Below are positions 26,283 through 33,850 of a DNA stretch of 64,000 nt, piece by piece (within the stretch, counting starts at the first letter, position 1; each line of letters opens with the position of its first letter). Origin of the DNA: Pseudomonas turukhanskensis. Its GTDB lineage: Bacteria > Pseudomonadota > Gammaproteobacteria > Pseudomonadales > Pseudomonadaceae. Below the pieces are notes generated by a model, which was not told where the DNA came from, ran no database searches, and worked only from the letters and a program-made list of their open reading frames with translations. Position numbers and translations under genes: made by a program. The DNA is taken from contig NZ_BSFN01000007.1 of the NCBI RefSeq assembly GCF_027922365.1, positions 124,001 to 188,000 of the forward strand. The letters are read 5' to 3'.

Positions 26283-27599
26283 ATGCCTGTAATCAAGTGG
26301 GCTGCCGCGCTTCTGGCGCTGGTGGCCACCAGCCAACTGGCCTTTGCCGACCCCGCCAGCTTGCGCATCGGTTACCAGAAAGGCTCGGCCAGCCTGGTGC
26401 TGGCCAAAGAACACAAACTGCTGGAACAGCGCTTTGCACAAACCGCGATCAAATGGATCGAGTTCCCCGCCGGCCCGCAAATGCTCGAAGCGCTGAATAT
26501 CGGTGCGCTGGACGTTGGCTCGACCGGGGATATTCCGCCGCTGTTCGCCCAGGCGGCCGGCGCCGATCTGCTGTATATCGCCGCCGAGCCGGCCAAGCCG
26601 CAGGCCGAAGTGATTGTGGTGCGCCCCGGCAGTCCGCTGCACAGCGTGGCTGAGCTCAAAGGCAAGAAGGTGGCATTTCAGAAAGGTTCCAGCTCGCACA
26701 ACCTGCTGCTGCGGGCACTGAACAAAGCCGGCCTGGCCATTGGCGATATTCAGCCCGTGTACCTGTCGCCGGCCGACGCCCGCGCGGCGTTTGAGCAGGG
26801 CAGTGTGGACGCCTGGGTCATCTGGGACCCGTACTACTCCGCCCTGGAACTGGAAGGCAAAGCCCGCGTGCTGGCCAACGGCGAAGGCCTGAGGTTGATC
26901 GGCCCGTTCTTCCTCGCCGCCCGGCCCTATGCACAGGCCAACCCCGACTTTGTGCACGCCTTGCTCGACGAACTGGGCAAAGCCGAAGCCCTGACCCGCA
27001 GCGACAAAGCCGCCAGCATTCAACTGCTCGCCGAGTTTATGGGCCTGCCGCCGGCGGTGATCGAGCAAACCTTCAGCCACCGCCCGGCGTCGCCGCCGAT
27101 TGCCGTGAGCGACGAGATTGTTCAGGCGCAGCAGGCTACGGCGGACCTGTTTTTCGCCAATCGGCTGTTGCCTAAAAAAACTGGATGTCGCCAAAGCAGT
27201 CTGGAAGCCCTGATCCGACCTGCTCTTGTAGGGTGTGCTCCGCGCACCAACGATTGCCGGCCCACCGCCGGCGATAGGTCGGCCGCGATGTTTTTGATCG
27301 TCGTGCGACATTTCCCGCTGAGGCACACGGCTCAAAAAAGCCGTTGCCAGCTGCGCCAACGCGGCCCTATAGTCCGCCGTCGCTGCACATCAGCGAGCGG
27401 GTTTGGCGACCCGATTAACCACTGGCGCACCAGCGCCGCAACCAATCCTGCAGGCGCTTTTTTTTGCCCGCAGGATTGTTTATGGCGGCTGTGCGCGGGA
27501 TACCTTCGGGTATGCCGGATTCCTTTGGTTGCCGGTTCGCCAACCCGCGTACAGCCGTCACCCAATCGTTTGGCGACGATGGGTGACGGTTTCACTTAA
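26283..27599 (+). CDS. SsuA-like sulfonate-binding protein with frameshifted C terminus
   Basis: From ATG 26283 (GGGA site 6 bases upstream; ATG 26277 overlaps the previous stop) a signal peptide ends at LAFA, followed by the SsuA fold (RIGYQKGSASLVLAKEHKLL, ALDVGSTGDIPPLFAQAAGA, DAWVIWDPYYSALE). At 27174-27180 there is a run of seven A; with six, translation would continue KKLDVAKAVWKP and stop at 27211-27213, the usual SsuA length of about 309 residues. As written, the frame runs 129 codons further through a REP-like unit and the structured leader, yielding low-complexity sequence unlike any protein. The true gene is almost certainly 26283-27213. No permease or ATPase gene is adjacent. Confidence 0.82.
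   Translation: MPVIKWAAALLALVATSQLAFADPASLRIGYQKGSASLVLAKEHKLLEQRFAQTAIKWIEFPAGPQMLEALNIGALDVGSTGDIPPLFAQAAGADLLYIAAEPAKPQAEVIVVRPGSPLHSVAELKGKKVAFQKGSSSHNLLLRALNKAGLAIGDIQPVYLSPADARAAFEQGSVDAWVIWDPYYSALELEGKARVLANGEGLRLIGPFFLAARPYAQANPDFVHALLDELGKAEALTRSDKAASIQLLAEFMGLPPAVIEQTFSHRPASPPIAVSDEIVQAQQATADLFFANRLLPKKTGCRQSSLEALIRPALVGCAPRTNDCRPTAGDRSAAMFLIVVRHFPLRHTAQKSRCQLRQRGPIVRRRCTSASGFGDPINHWRTSAATNPAGAFFCPQDCLWRLCAGYLRVCRIPLVAGSPTRVQPSPNRLATMGDGFT
27228..27254. repeat. Single REP-like unit, GTAGGGTGTGC family
   Basis: GTAGGGTGTGCTCCGCGCAC from 27228, followed by a small GCCGGC-containing hairpin. It is the half-unit relative of the doublet at 25149. Confidence 0.65.
27398..27589 (+). promoter_or_regulatory. 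Highly structured 5' leader of the DUF3077 gene
   Basis: Within about 190 bases the strand can form: CGGGT/ACCCG (27398-27413); GGCGC/GCGCC (27424-27437); CAATCCTGC/GCAGGATTG (27443-27478) around a loop with eight T; GGATACC-TTCG-GGTATGCC (27498-27516); a 14-bp long-range pair CGGCTGTGCGCGGG/CCCGCGTACAGCCG (27486-27499 with 27544-27557, one G-T pair); and CCGTCACCCA/TGGGTGACGG (27555-27589). The last two overlap by three bases and so are alternatives. The ribosome site AAAGGA follows 13 bases later. The arrangement resembles a conserved leader I associate with DUF3077/DUF6124 genes of Pseudomonas; its mechanism is unknown. Confidence 0.6.
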
Positions 27600-27616
27600 C
27601 CAAAGGAAATCGTGTC

Positions 27617-27865
27617 ATGAACAAAAAATCCAACGTAACCACGCTTGAACCCTTCGACCTCGCAGGCACGGAACCGCTGTTCCTGGTCAACGCTGGCGTA
27701 CCCATCGATGAGGCGCTTTCACGAGCTGCCGACCTGATGATGTACGTTGAAACCCTGGCCGCTGCCGACTCGCTGATGAACAAAGATCACGAGCGAGCCA
27801 TTTTGCAAACACTCAGTGAAATGGCCAAAGCGCTGACCAAAGCGTGCCGTAGCGCCGTAGCCTGA
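27617..27865 (+). CDS. DUF3077 family small protein
   Basis: 82 residues, AAAGGAAA ribosome site. It contains the DUF3077 pattern EPLFLVNAGVPIDEALSRAA, then MMYVETLAAADSLMNKDHE and a helical tail. It is all-helical, cytoplasmic and of unknown function; such genes are frequent in Pseudomonas and often come with this leader. A weak hairpin follows at 27887. Confidence 0.8.
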   Translation: MNKKSNVTTLEPFDLAGTEPLFLVNAGVPIDEALSRAADLMMYVETLAAADSLMNKDHERAILQTLSEMAKALTKACRSAVA

Positions 27866-27886
27866 CGGGCATTTGCCGCGCGTGCA

Positions 27887-27908
27887 GAAGGGGGCGAAAG
27901 TCCCCTTC
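27887..27908 (+). terminator. Weak hairpin after the DUF3077 gene
   Basis: GAAGGGG/CCCCTTC stem with an 8-base loop; T-rich sequence (TTTGTTTTT) follows only after a gap of about ten bases. Confidence 0.45.
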
Positions 27909-27925
27909 ATTACTGCTTTGTTTTT

Positions 27926-28012
27926 CTACAGTCCGCGCCGGTACTGCCTCGGCGTCACGCCGTTCCAGCGTTTGAATGCATGCATGAAATTCGACATTTC
28001 GCCGTAACCCAA
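27926..28012 (-). pseudogene. Duplicated 3' end of an AraC-family regulator gene
   Basis: The minus strand encodes LGYGEMSNFMHAFKRWNGVT followed by PRQYRRGL and a stop. The intact regulator at 30326 ends with the same segment apart from a few changes (K for N, G for R, final T for L), and the DNA is also similar. Homology stops at about 28012, just upstream of the MOSC stop codon. Only the last helix-turn-helix helix is present, so it cannot function. Confidence 0.75.
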
Positions 28013-28045
28013 CTGCGCCGCACCGCCAGAGGCCTGAGCAATTGC

Positions 28046-28741
28046 TCAGCCAGCCGGCCCTGCCAGGCGAGGCGCCCAATCTTCAACCTGACGCTTTTCC
28101 AGACGCCGTTCCAGCGTGCGACGCCAGGAACTGGCCAGCGGCAAGGCCAGGCACTCGCACAGCACCTGCAAGTCGACATCCTGGCTGAACAGCACACCAG
28201 ACAACCGTGCCAGTGGCCACTGCGGATGTGGCCGCGCTTGCACCTGCAAGGTTTGTCCGGCCTGCACCACGCCCGGTTCCAGCACCCGGTAATACCAGCC
28301 GGTACGGCCACTCTGTTGCACCCGCAGCGCCATATCGCGCACGCCAAAGCGATCGCTTAACTTCCAGCACGGCATGCGCCCTTGCGACACCTCCAACAAC
28401 GCCGTACCGGCCTGAATGCGGTCGCCCAGGCAGACGGTCTGTTCGGTCCAGCCGCGGGTGCTGAAGTTCTCGCCAAAGGCACCGGGGCTGGCCAGCAAGG
28501 CGTGGTTACCCAGTTCTTCGGCCCAGGCTTCGTAGTGGTCGAGCGGGTAGTGGTGAATGGCTTTTTCTACGCCGCCGTGCACGCGCAAATCGCCTTGCTC
28601 ATCGCTATCCAGACCGCGCACGGTGACCTGCAACGCGCCGGTCACTGGCTCTTTGACGATGGCACTAAGTGTGCCCGGGCGGCTGAATGGCACCGCGCGG
28701 CCAGTGAGTAGGGTGTCGAGTGTTACTGCCTCGGTAGTCAT
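28046..28741 (-). CDS. MOSC domain protein, YiiM-like
   Basis: 231 residues. The MOSC core has GDLRVHGGVEKAIHHYPLDH and the conserved cysteine in GRMPCWKLSDRFG, with a C-terminal three-helix (3-alpha) region. YiiM-type proteins bind molybdopterin and reduce N-hydroxylated purine analogues, with electrons from a reductase. The start overlaps the MarR stop by four bases, so it is co-translated with that regulator. Confidence 0.88.
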   Translation of the reverse strand: MTTEAVTLDTLLTGRAVPFSRPGTLSAIVKEPVTGALQVTVRGLDSDEQGDLRVHGGVEKAIHHYPLDHYEAWAEELGNHALLASPGAFGENFSTRGWTEQTVCLGDRIQAGTALLEVSQGRMPCWKLSDRFGVRDMALRVQQSGRTGWYYRVLEPGVVQAGQTLQVQARPHPQWPLARLSGVLFSQDVDLQVLCECLALPLASSWRRTLERRLEKRQVEDWAPRLAGPAG

Positions 28742-29301
28742 TCAGCTTCCTCCGCTGTATGGGCACGATGCTCCCAGCAAATCAACTCCACCTCGGCCGG
28801 CGCCAGCGGCTCCTGCGTAAGGCCGCAGTAGGGCACACCGTCGACGCTCTGGTGGTAACCGCAGCTCTTGCACAAACCAAAACCCGGCACGTCTTCGGTG
28901 CGCTGGATGGTGCGCAGCAGCTCCGTAAGCAACCCCTCCAACTGAACCGCGCCAGCGCCCATTTGTGCCGCGGCGTTAGCCAGAAACGCGGGCGGCATCA
29001 CCTCGGCCACCAGGCTGCGGGCCTGTTCGCTGAGCGCCAGGTGCACGCTGCGCCGGTCGCGTTGGTCCTGGGTTTTGCTAATCAACCCTTTGGCTTCCAA
29101 CGCCTTGAGCGACTGCGACACGGTGCCCTTGGTCAGCCCCAGGTAGTCAGTAACTGCCAGCGGGGTATTGGAGTAGCGGTTGCACCGCGCCAGGTACACC
29201 AATGCACTGAGCTGAATAGGTTGCAGCTCGGCTAGCAGCGGGTGCTGGCGAAACCACACACGGTTCAGGCTGGACAGTCGTTCAAGCAAATCGAAGAGCA
29301 C
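28738..29301 (-). CDS. MarR-family regulator with cysteine-rich C-terminal extension
   Basis: 187 residues. A winged helix (residues about 25-115) has LTKGTVSQSLKALEAKGLIS as recognition region and DQRDRRSVHLALS as the wing. The extra tail (from about 145) contains FGLCKSCGYH, PYCGL and ICWEH: four cysteines plus histidines that could bind zinc or an iron-sulfur cluster. Ordinary MarR proteins (about 140-150 residues) lack this. The gene is divergent from a CPVC redox protein; two related sites GTATCGA-A-N7 lie in the shared promoter region. Confidence 0.88.
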   Translation of the reverse strand: MLFDLLERLSSLNRVWFRQHPLLAELQPIQLSALVYLARCNRYSNTPLAVTDYLGLTKGTVSQSLKALEAKGLISKTQDQRDRRSVHLALSEQARSLVAEVMPPAFLANAAAQMGAGAVQLEGLLTELLRTIQRTEDVPGFGLCKSCGYHQSVDGVPYCGLTQEPLAPAEVELICWEHRAHTAEEAE

Positions 29302-29325
29302 CTTGAGCGTCCTCTCGGTGGCGGG

Positions 29326-29369
29326 GAAATAGTAAATCGTAATAGATGGTATCGAATAAATACTATTTC
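29326..29369. promoter_or_regulatory. Inverted repeat and half-conserved MarR-type site
   Basis: GAAATAGTA (29326-29334) and TACTATTTC (29361-29369) form a perfect 9-bp inverted repeat. Within it, GTATCGAATAAATAC (29349-29363) matches the left half of the site at 29403. It sits 25-68 bp upstream of the MarR start. Confidence 0.55.
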
Positions 29370-29402
29370 GGCAAAAGCAGTCTCAAGCGTAGCCTTCGCC
29401 CT

Positions 29403-29417
29403 GTATCGAATCGATAC
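29403..29417. promoter_or_regulatory. Palindromic operator, likely MarR-type
   Basis: Perfect 15-bp palindrome GTATCGA-A-TCGATAC, 24 bp before the start codon of the CPVC protein. It is spaced 54 bp from a related site nearer the regulator gene. Confidence 0.65.
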
Positions 29418-29441
29418 CAATTACTGATCTGGAGAAACGCC

Positions 29442-29672
29442 ATGACCACTGCTCGTTACTACCACGCTGGTTGCCCCGTTTGCATTGAAGCGGAACAGAC
29501 CCTTTTGGGCCTGCTCGACCCCAGCATCAATGTTGAAATCGTGCACCTGGGCGAACAAGCCCAACGCGTCAGCGAAGCCGAACAAGCCGGGGTGAAATCG
29601 GTACCCGCGCTGGTGGTGGAAGGCCAGGTGCTGCACCTCAACTTCGGCGCCGCCATTGCCGATCTCAAATAA
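29442..29672 (+). CDS. Small thioredoxin/glutaredoxin-like protein
   Basis: 76 residues from ATG 29442 (GGAG site). A CPVC active-site motif lies at residues 11-14 after a beta strand (TARYYHAGCPVC), with the cis-Pro region GVKSVPALVVEGQ near residue 50. It is probably a cytoplasmic thiol-disulfide protein, first in an operon with DUF2024 and Rof genes and divergent from the MarR/MOSC pair. Confidence 0.82.
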   Translation: MTTARYYHAGCPVCIEAEQTLLGLLDPSINVEIVHLGEQAQRVSEAEQAGVKSVPALVVEGQVLHLNFGAAIADLK

Positions 29673-29738
29673 CCCCTGCCGAACCCGCTCGCTCCATTTC
29701 GGGCAGAGCGGGTGTAGGCCGCCCCGAGAGAGAACAGC

Positions 29739-29993
29739 ATGAACGTCAAAATTTTCGATACCCATGTGCGCACCCGTGCCGGTCGCTACTTGCACTTCGA
29801 TGTGGTGACCGCCGGCGGCGACAACGCCCAGGCCAGCCAGATTGCCAGCGACTGGTTGACTGCCCAAGGGATGCCCGCCGATGACATTCAGCAAAGTCAT
29901 TGCCAGTACTGCCACAGCGAAATCGCCACCCCGGCGGTGGTGGAAGCGATCAATACACAGGGCTACTACATCATCACCTTGCAAGGGTTTTAG
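29739..29993 (+). CDS. DUF2024 family protein
   Basis: 84 residues with the family pattern: KIFDTHVRTRAGRYLHFDV, then SHCQYCHSEIATPAVVEAIN and QGYYIITLQGF. The CQYCHS motif may bind a metal. The biochemical role is unknown. It lies 66 bp after the CPVC gene and 8 bp before rof. Confidence 0.85.
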   Translation: MNVKIFDTHVRTRAGRYLHFDVVTAGGDNAQASQIASDWLTAQGMPADDIQQSHCQYCHSEIATPAVVEAINTQGYYIITLQGF

Positions 29994-30001
29994 GAGGCCA
30001 T

Positions 30002-30286
30002 ATGCAACGCTGCCAACCGCTTGACTGCGACCTGCACGATTTCCTGGAAATCGCCTGCATGCACGCCTACCCGTTGCGCGTGGAGTTGGTGGACGGCAGC
30101 GAATTTCAGGCCCAGGCACTCACCACGCGCACAACGCCGAGCAAAGAGGAATTTCTGCAATTGCGGGGCACGGACGGCGAGCGTGAAGTACGCCTCGACC
30201 AGTTGCTTGCCATCACACCGTTGAGTGCCCGGGCGCTGTTTGGTCGGGTGGAGTTGGGCAATCGGGTTTGCGCGGTAGCGCCCTAG
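30002..30286 (+). CDS. rof: Rho-binding antiterminator Rof (YaeO-like)
   Basis: 94 residues from ATG 30002 with a strong TAGGAGG site. The Rof fold is recognised by QPLDCDLHDFLEIACMHAYP, then LRVELVDGSEFQAQAL and EVRLDQLLAITPL. Rof binds the Rho hexamer and blocks RNA loading, reducing Rho-dependent termination under stress. It is the last gene of the CPVC-DUF2024-rof unit. Confidence 0.86.
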   Translation: MQRCQPLDCDLHDFLEIACMHAYPLRVELVDGSEFQAQALTTRTTPSKEEFLQLRGTDGEREVRLDQLLAITPLSARALFGRVELGNRVCAVAP

Positions 30287-30325
30287 CTTCTGTGCGGTGT
30301 GCCATGCGCGCACTGCAAAAGCGCG

Positions 30326-31339
30326 CTAAGTCCCGCGCCGGTATTGCCCCGGCGTCACGCCTTTCCAGCGTTTGAACGCGTGCATGAAATTGGACATTTC
30401 GCCGTAGCCCAAACGCTCGGCTATCTCTTCTATGGTCAGCCCGCCGGTGGCCAGCAACTCTTCGGCCAGCGCCTGACGCACTTCTTCCAGCAATTGCCGA
30501 TAGCTGCTGTTTTCGGCCAGCAAGCGGCGTCGCAGGGTGCGGCTGGTCATATGCAGTTCGCCCGCCAGTTGCTCCATATCCGGCAGGCGCCCCGGGTAGG
30601 CTAGCAGCCGGTCTCGGATGCGCCCGCTCAGCCCCGAGCGCACGCGCCGTTTGGTGAGCAGCGCCTGGCATTGCTGTTCGCAGCTATGCATCACTTGCGG
30701 GTTGGCGCCGGGCAGCGGTCGGTCGAGCAGGGCGCGGTCGTACACCAGGCGGTTTTCGGCGGCGCCGAACTCGGGCGCAATACCCAACAGTTCCACGTAG
30801 CGACTGTTATCGGCCGGCGAAGGGGTGGTCAGGGTCAGGCGTTTGAGCGGCACGTGTTGCGAGGTCAGGCCGCGCTGAATGCTCAGTAAGCCGGCCAGGT
30901 CGCGCTCCAGCACAAAGCTGGCGATGGCCGGCGGTAAGTGCTGGGCGTCGAACAGAAAGTGGGCTTCGTCGTCGCGCTCTTCCAGGGTCATGCCGACGAA
31001 GGCGTAAGTCAGGTCGAGGTAGCGCAGGCCCAGGTGTGCGGCGGCGCGAAAGGTGGCACTGCTGAGCATGGCAAAACCCCAGATGCCATAGGTGTTGAGC
31101 TGATAACGCAGGCCGGCCTTGAGGCCAATGCCGGGCACCGGGCCCAAGGCCGCCACCAGGTTGCCAAGCAGGTGCAACTCCTGGGTCGCGTCGATTTCTG
31201 CGCCGGGGTCGGCCAGGCGGGAAAGGTCCAGCCCGGTACCGGCCAGGCACGTGTCCAGCGCCAGGCCCTGGTCTAGGCCGAACTGGGTGAGCAGTTGGGC
31301 ACTGATGGCGCTGCGGCGCGCGGGCCAGGTGGCTGCCAT
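30326..31339 (-). CDS. AraC-family transcriptional regulator (OruR/ArgR-like, arabinose_bd N-terminal)
   Basis: 337 residues from ATG 31339. The N-terminal ligand domain of the type common in Pseudomonas lipid and ketone regulators runs to about residue 220 (YGIWGFAMLSSATFRAAAHL is typical). The C-terminal AraC helix-turn-helix pair contains MTSRTLRRRLLAENSSYRQL and ERLGYGEMSNFMHAFKRW. It is divergent from a monooxygenase-esterase-SDR operon, its probable target. The last 87 bp are duplicated as a fragment at 27926. Confidence 0.9.
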   Translation of the reverse strand: MAATWPARRSAISAQLLTQFGLDQGLALDTCLAGTGLDLSRLADPGAEIDATQELHLLGNLVAALGPVPGIGLKAGLRYQLNTYGIWGFAMLSSATFRAAAHLGLRYLDLTYAFVGMTLEERDDEAHFLFDAQHLPPAIASFVLERDLAGLLSIQRGLTSQHVPLKRLTLTTPSPADNSRYVELLGIAPEFGAAENRLVYDRALLDRPLPGANPQVMHSCEQQCQALLTKRRVRSGLSGRIRDRLLAYPGRLPDMEQLAGELHMTSRTLRRRLLAENSSYRQLLEEVRQALAEELLATGGLTIEEIAERLGYGEMSNFMHAFKRWKGVTPGQYRRGT

Positions 31340-31451
31340 ATTTTGTCCGGAAATCACAATGGGGTGGCCGACTATGCCATAACCCTTGGCGGTTTGGCGT
31401 TCTAGTCTTAGCGCCGTGGCTACAGCCACTTGACCATCAGGGATAACAACA

Positions 31452-32927
31452 ATGAATAAGACATCCCCGTCAGCAGCGCCCGTGCGCGTGCTGATCATCG
31501 GCGCCGGTTTCGCCGGTATGGGCCTGGCCATCCAGTTGCAACGCGCGGGCATCACCGATGTGCTGCTGCTGGAAAAAGCCAGCGACCTGGGCGGCACCTG
31601 GCGCGACAACCGCTACCCCGGCGCGGCCTGCGATGTGCCCTCGCACCTGTATTCGTTTTCCTTTGCCCCCAAAACCGACTGGAGCCGCAAGTTTGCGCCC
31701 CAGGCGGAGATTTTTGCCTACCAGCAACAACTGGCCGACACCTACAACCTGCGCCCGCGTATTCGTTTCAACACCGAAGTGAGCAATGCGGTGTTCGATG
31801 CCGAGGCGGGGCTGTGGCAGGTGACCTGCACCGACGGCACCGTGTTCAGTGCACCGGCACTGGTCACTGCCTGCGGCCAACTCAACCGGCCGCTGCTGCC
31901 ACGGGTTGCCGGGCTGGAAACGTTCAAGGGCGAGGCCTTTCATTCGGCGCGCTGGAATGCCAAGTACGACTTGAGCGGCAAACGCGTGGCGGTGATCGGC
32001 ACCGGCGCCAGTGCGATTCAGTTCATTCCGCAAATTGCCCCTAAGGTGGCGCAGTTGCACGTGTTTCAGCGCTCGGCGGCCTATGTGATCGGCAAGCCTG
32101 ACCGGGCGTACCGTCCTTGGGAGCTCGCGGTGATGCGCCGTTTGCCGTGGCTGCAGAAAATCGACCGCGGCCTCAAATATGTGCAGCACGAGGCGCGGGT
32201 GCTGGCCTTTACCGTGGTGCCGCAAGTGATGAAGGCCATGCGCTTGAACTTTCGCTGGTACCTGCACCGCAGCATCAGCGACCCGGCCCTGCGCCAGCGC
32301 CTGGTGCCGGACTACCCCATGGGCTGCAAGCGCATCCTGATTTCCAACGACTACTACCCGGCACTGGCGCGCGCCAATGTCGAAGTGGTGGACGGCGAAA
32401 TTACCGAGGTGACCGAAACCGGTGTGCGCACAGCCGATGGCCGCGAGCGGACAGTGGACGCGATCATTTACGGCACCGGCTTCGCCGCCACCGATTTTCT
32501 TGCGCCCATGCAAATTACCGGGCTCAACGGCCGCGATCTGAACGAAGCCTGGAAGGAGGGCGCCGAGGCCTATCTGGGCATCAGCGTCAGCGGTTTCCCT
32601 AACCTGTTTATCCTCTACGGCCCCAATACCAACCTGGGCCACAACTCCATTTTGTACATGCTCGAAAGCCAGTTCGCCTACGTGGTGGGCGGCATTCAGC
32701 AATTGCAGCAGCATCAGCTACGGTACATGGACCTCAAGCCCACGGTGCAGGCCGCGTTCAACCACAGGCTGCAAAAAGCCGTGGACCACTCGATCTGGCA
32801 GCAGGGCTGCGACAGTTGGTACAAGACCGCCAGCGGCAAGAACACCGTCAATTGGCCGGGCTTCACCTTCACCTACCGCCACTACACCCGCCGCCCGGAG
32901 CTTGCGAACTATGACTGCATTCGTTGA
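31452..32927 (+). CDS. Flavin-containing monooxygenase, Baeyer-Villiger type
   Basis: 491 residues. The N-terminal FAD motif GAGFAGMGLAIQLQRAG, GGTWRDNRYPGAACDVPSHL, the Baeyer-Villiger-like fingerprint FKGEAFHSARWN near residue 165 and the second Rossmann motif GTGASAIQFIPQIA are all present. Enzymes of this type insert oxygen into ketones to form esters, using NADPH. The next two genes encode an esterase and an SDR, which fits ketone or alcohol degradation. Confidence 0.9.
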   Translation: MNKTSPSAAPVRVLIIGAGFAGMGLAIQLQRAGITDVLLLEKASDLGGTWRDNRYPGAACDVPSHLYSFSFAPKTDWSRKFAPQAEIFAYQQQLADTYNLRPRIRFNTEVSNAVFDAEAGLWQVTCTDGTVFSAPALVTACGQLNRPLLPRVAGLETFKGEAFHSARWNAKYDLSGKRVAVIGTGASAIQFIPQIAPKVAQLHVFQRSAAYVIGKPDRAYRPWELAVMRRLPWLQKIDRGLKYVQHEARVLAFTVVPQVMKAMRLNFRWYLHRSISDPALRQRLVPDYPMGCKRILISNDYYPALARANVEVVDGEITEVTETGVRTADGRERTVDAIIYGTGFAATDFLAPMQITGLNGRDLNEAWKEGAEAYLGISVSGFPNLFILYGPNTNLGHNSILYMLESQFAYVVGGIQQLQQHQLRYMDLKPTVQAAFNHRLQKAVDHSIWQQGCDSWYKTASGKNTVNWPGFTFTYRHYTRRPELANYDCIR

Positions 32928-33849
32928 ACCGCCACGCCTGGGCCAGCGCATTCTGGCCCGCGTGCTGCGCACTAGCCTGATACTGCTGTTCCGCAGCCTG
33001 ATTCGTCCGCCCATGCCCATTGCCGGCCAGCGCGCGATTCTGCGCGCGCTCACGGCATCATCGGTGATCCCCCGCAGCGTGCGCCGGGTAAACAGCACCT
33101 TGGCCGGCATTGCCTGTGAGTGGCACCGCCCGGCCAGCGATACCGAGCACGTGATGCTGTACTTGCACGGCGGCGCGTACCTGATCGGCGCGCCTTCCAC
33201 CCATCGAGGTATTGCCGCCCAATTGGCCCAGCGCGCCAAGCTGGCCGTGTGTGTGCTGGATTATCGACTGGCACCGGAGCACCCGTTCCCCGCTGCGTTG
33301 GAAGACGGCGTAGCGGCGTACCAGGCGCTGTTGGCGCAAGGCTATCGCAGCGAACAGATCGTGCTGGGCGGCGACTCGGCCGGCGGCAACCTGGCCCTGG
33401 GCCTGGTGCTCAAGTTAAAAGCGGCGGGCTTGCCACTGCCGGCGGCGCTGGTGTGTTTCTCGCCACTGACCGACGCCAGCCTTACCCAACTGCACCAACC
33501 GCCAGCCGGCGATCCGTTGCTGAACCTCAAGTGGATCGCGCAGGCCGGCTCGCTGTTTTGCCCCGCGCACATCGACCGCCGCGACCCGTTTCTGTCTCCG
33601 GTGTACGCCGACCTCAGCGGCCTGCCGCCATTGCTGATTCAGGTGGGTGAAGACGAAGTGTTGCTCAACGACAGCCTGCGCCTGGCCGAGCGTGCCACAG
33701 CCGCTGGTGTGGCGGTGCAGCTGCAGCGTTATGCCGGCTGCTGGCACGTATTCCAGGCCCACGCCGGGTTGCTGGATGTGGCCGACCTGGCACTGAACCG
33801 CGTAGCCAGCTTTATGAATGAGCAACTCGCCCACCCGGCAGGAGGCTGA
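32911..33849 (+). CDS. Alpha/beta hydrolase, HSL-family esterase
   Basis: 312 residues from ATG 32911, overlapping the monooxygenase by 17 bases. The oxyanion motif HGGAY, the nucleophile motif GGDSAGGNLALG, and catalytic Asp (QVGEDEVLLND) and His (GCWHVFQAH) are visible. It probably hydrolyses the ester formed by the preceding enzyme. Confidence 0.9.
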   Translation: MTAFVEPPRLGQRILARVLRTSLILLFRSLIRPPMPIAGQRAILRALTASSVIPRSVRRVNSTLAGIACEWHRPASDTEHVMLYLHGGAYLIGAPSTHRGIAAQLAQRAKLAVCVLDYRLAPEHPFPAALEDGVAAYQALLAQGYRSEQIVLGGDSAGGNLALGLVLKLKAAGLPLPAALVCFSPLTDASLTQLHQPPAGDPLLNLKWIAQAGSLFCPAHIDRRDPFLSPVYADLSGLPPLLIQVGEDEVLLNDSLRLAERATAAGVAVQLQRYAGCWHVFQAHAGLLDVADLALNRVASFMNEQLAHPAGG

Positions 33850-33850
33850 G

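Noticed and set aside
27214-27599. Extra 129 codons on the SsuA-like protein as a genuine C-terminal domain
   Set aside because: The added sequence is translated from a REP-like unit and the hairpin-rich leader; normal SsuA length is restored by removing one A.
29403-29417. GTATCGAATCGATAC as a mobile-element end
   Set aside because: It sits at operator position before a start codon next to a MarR gene, with a related second site; no target duplication or transposase is present.
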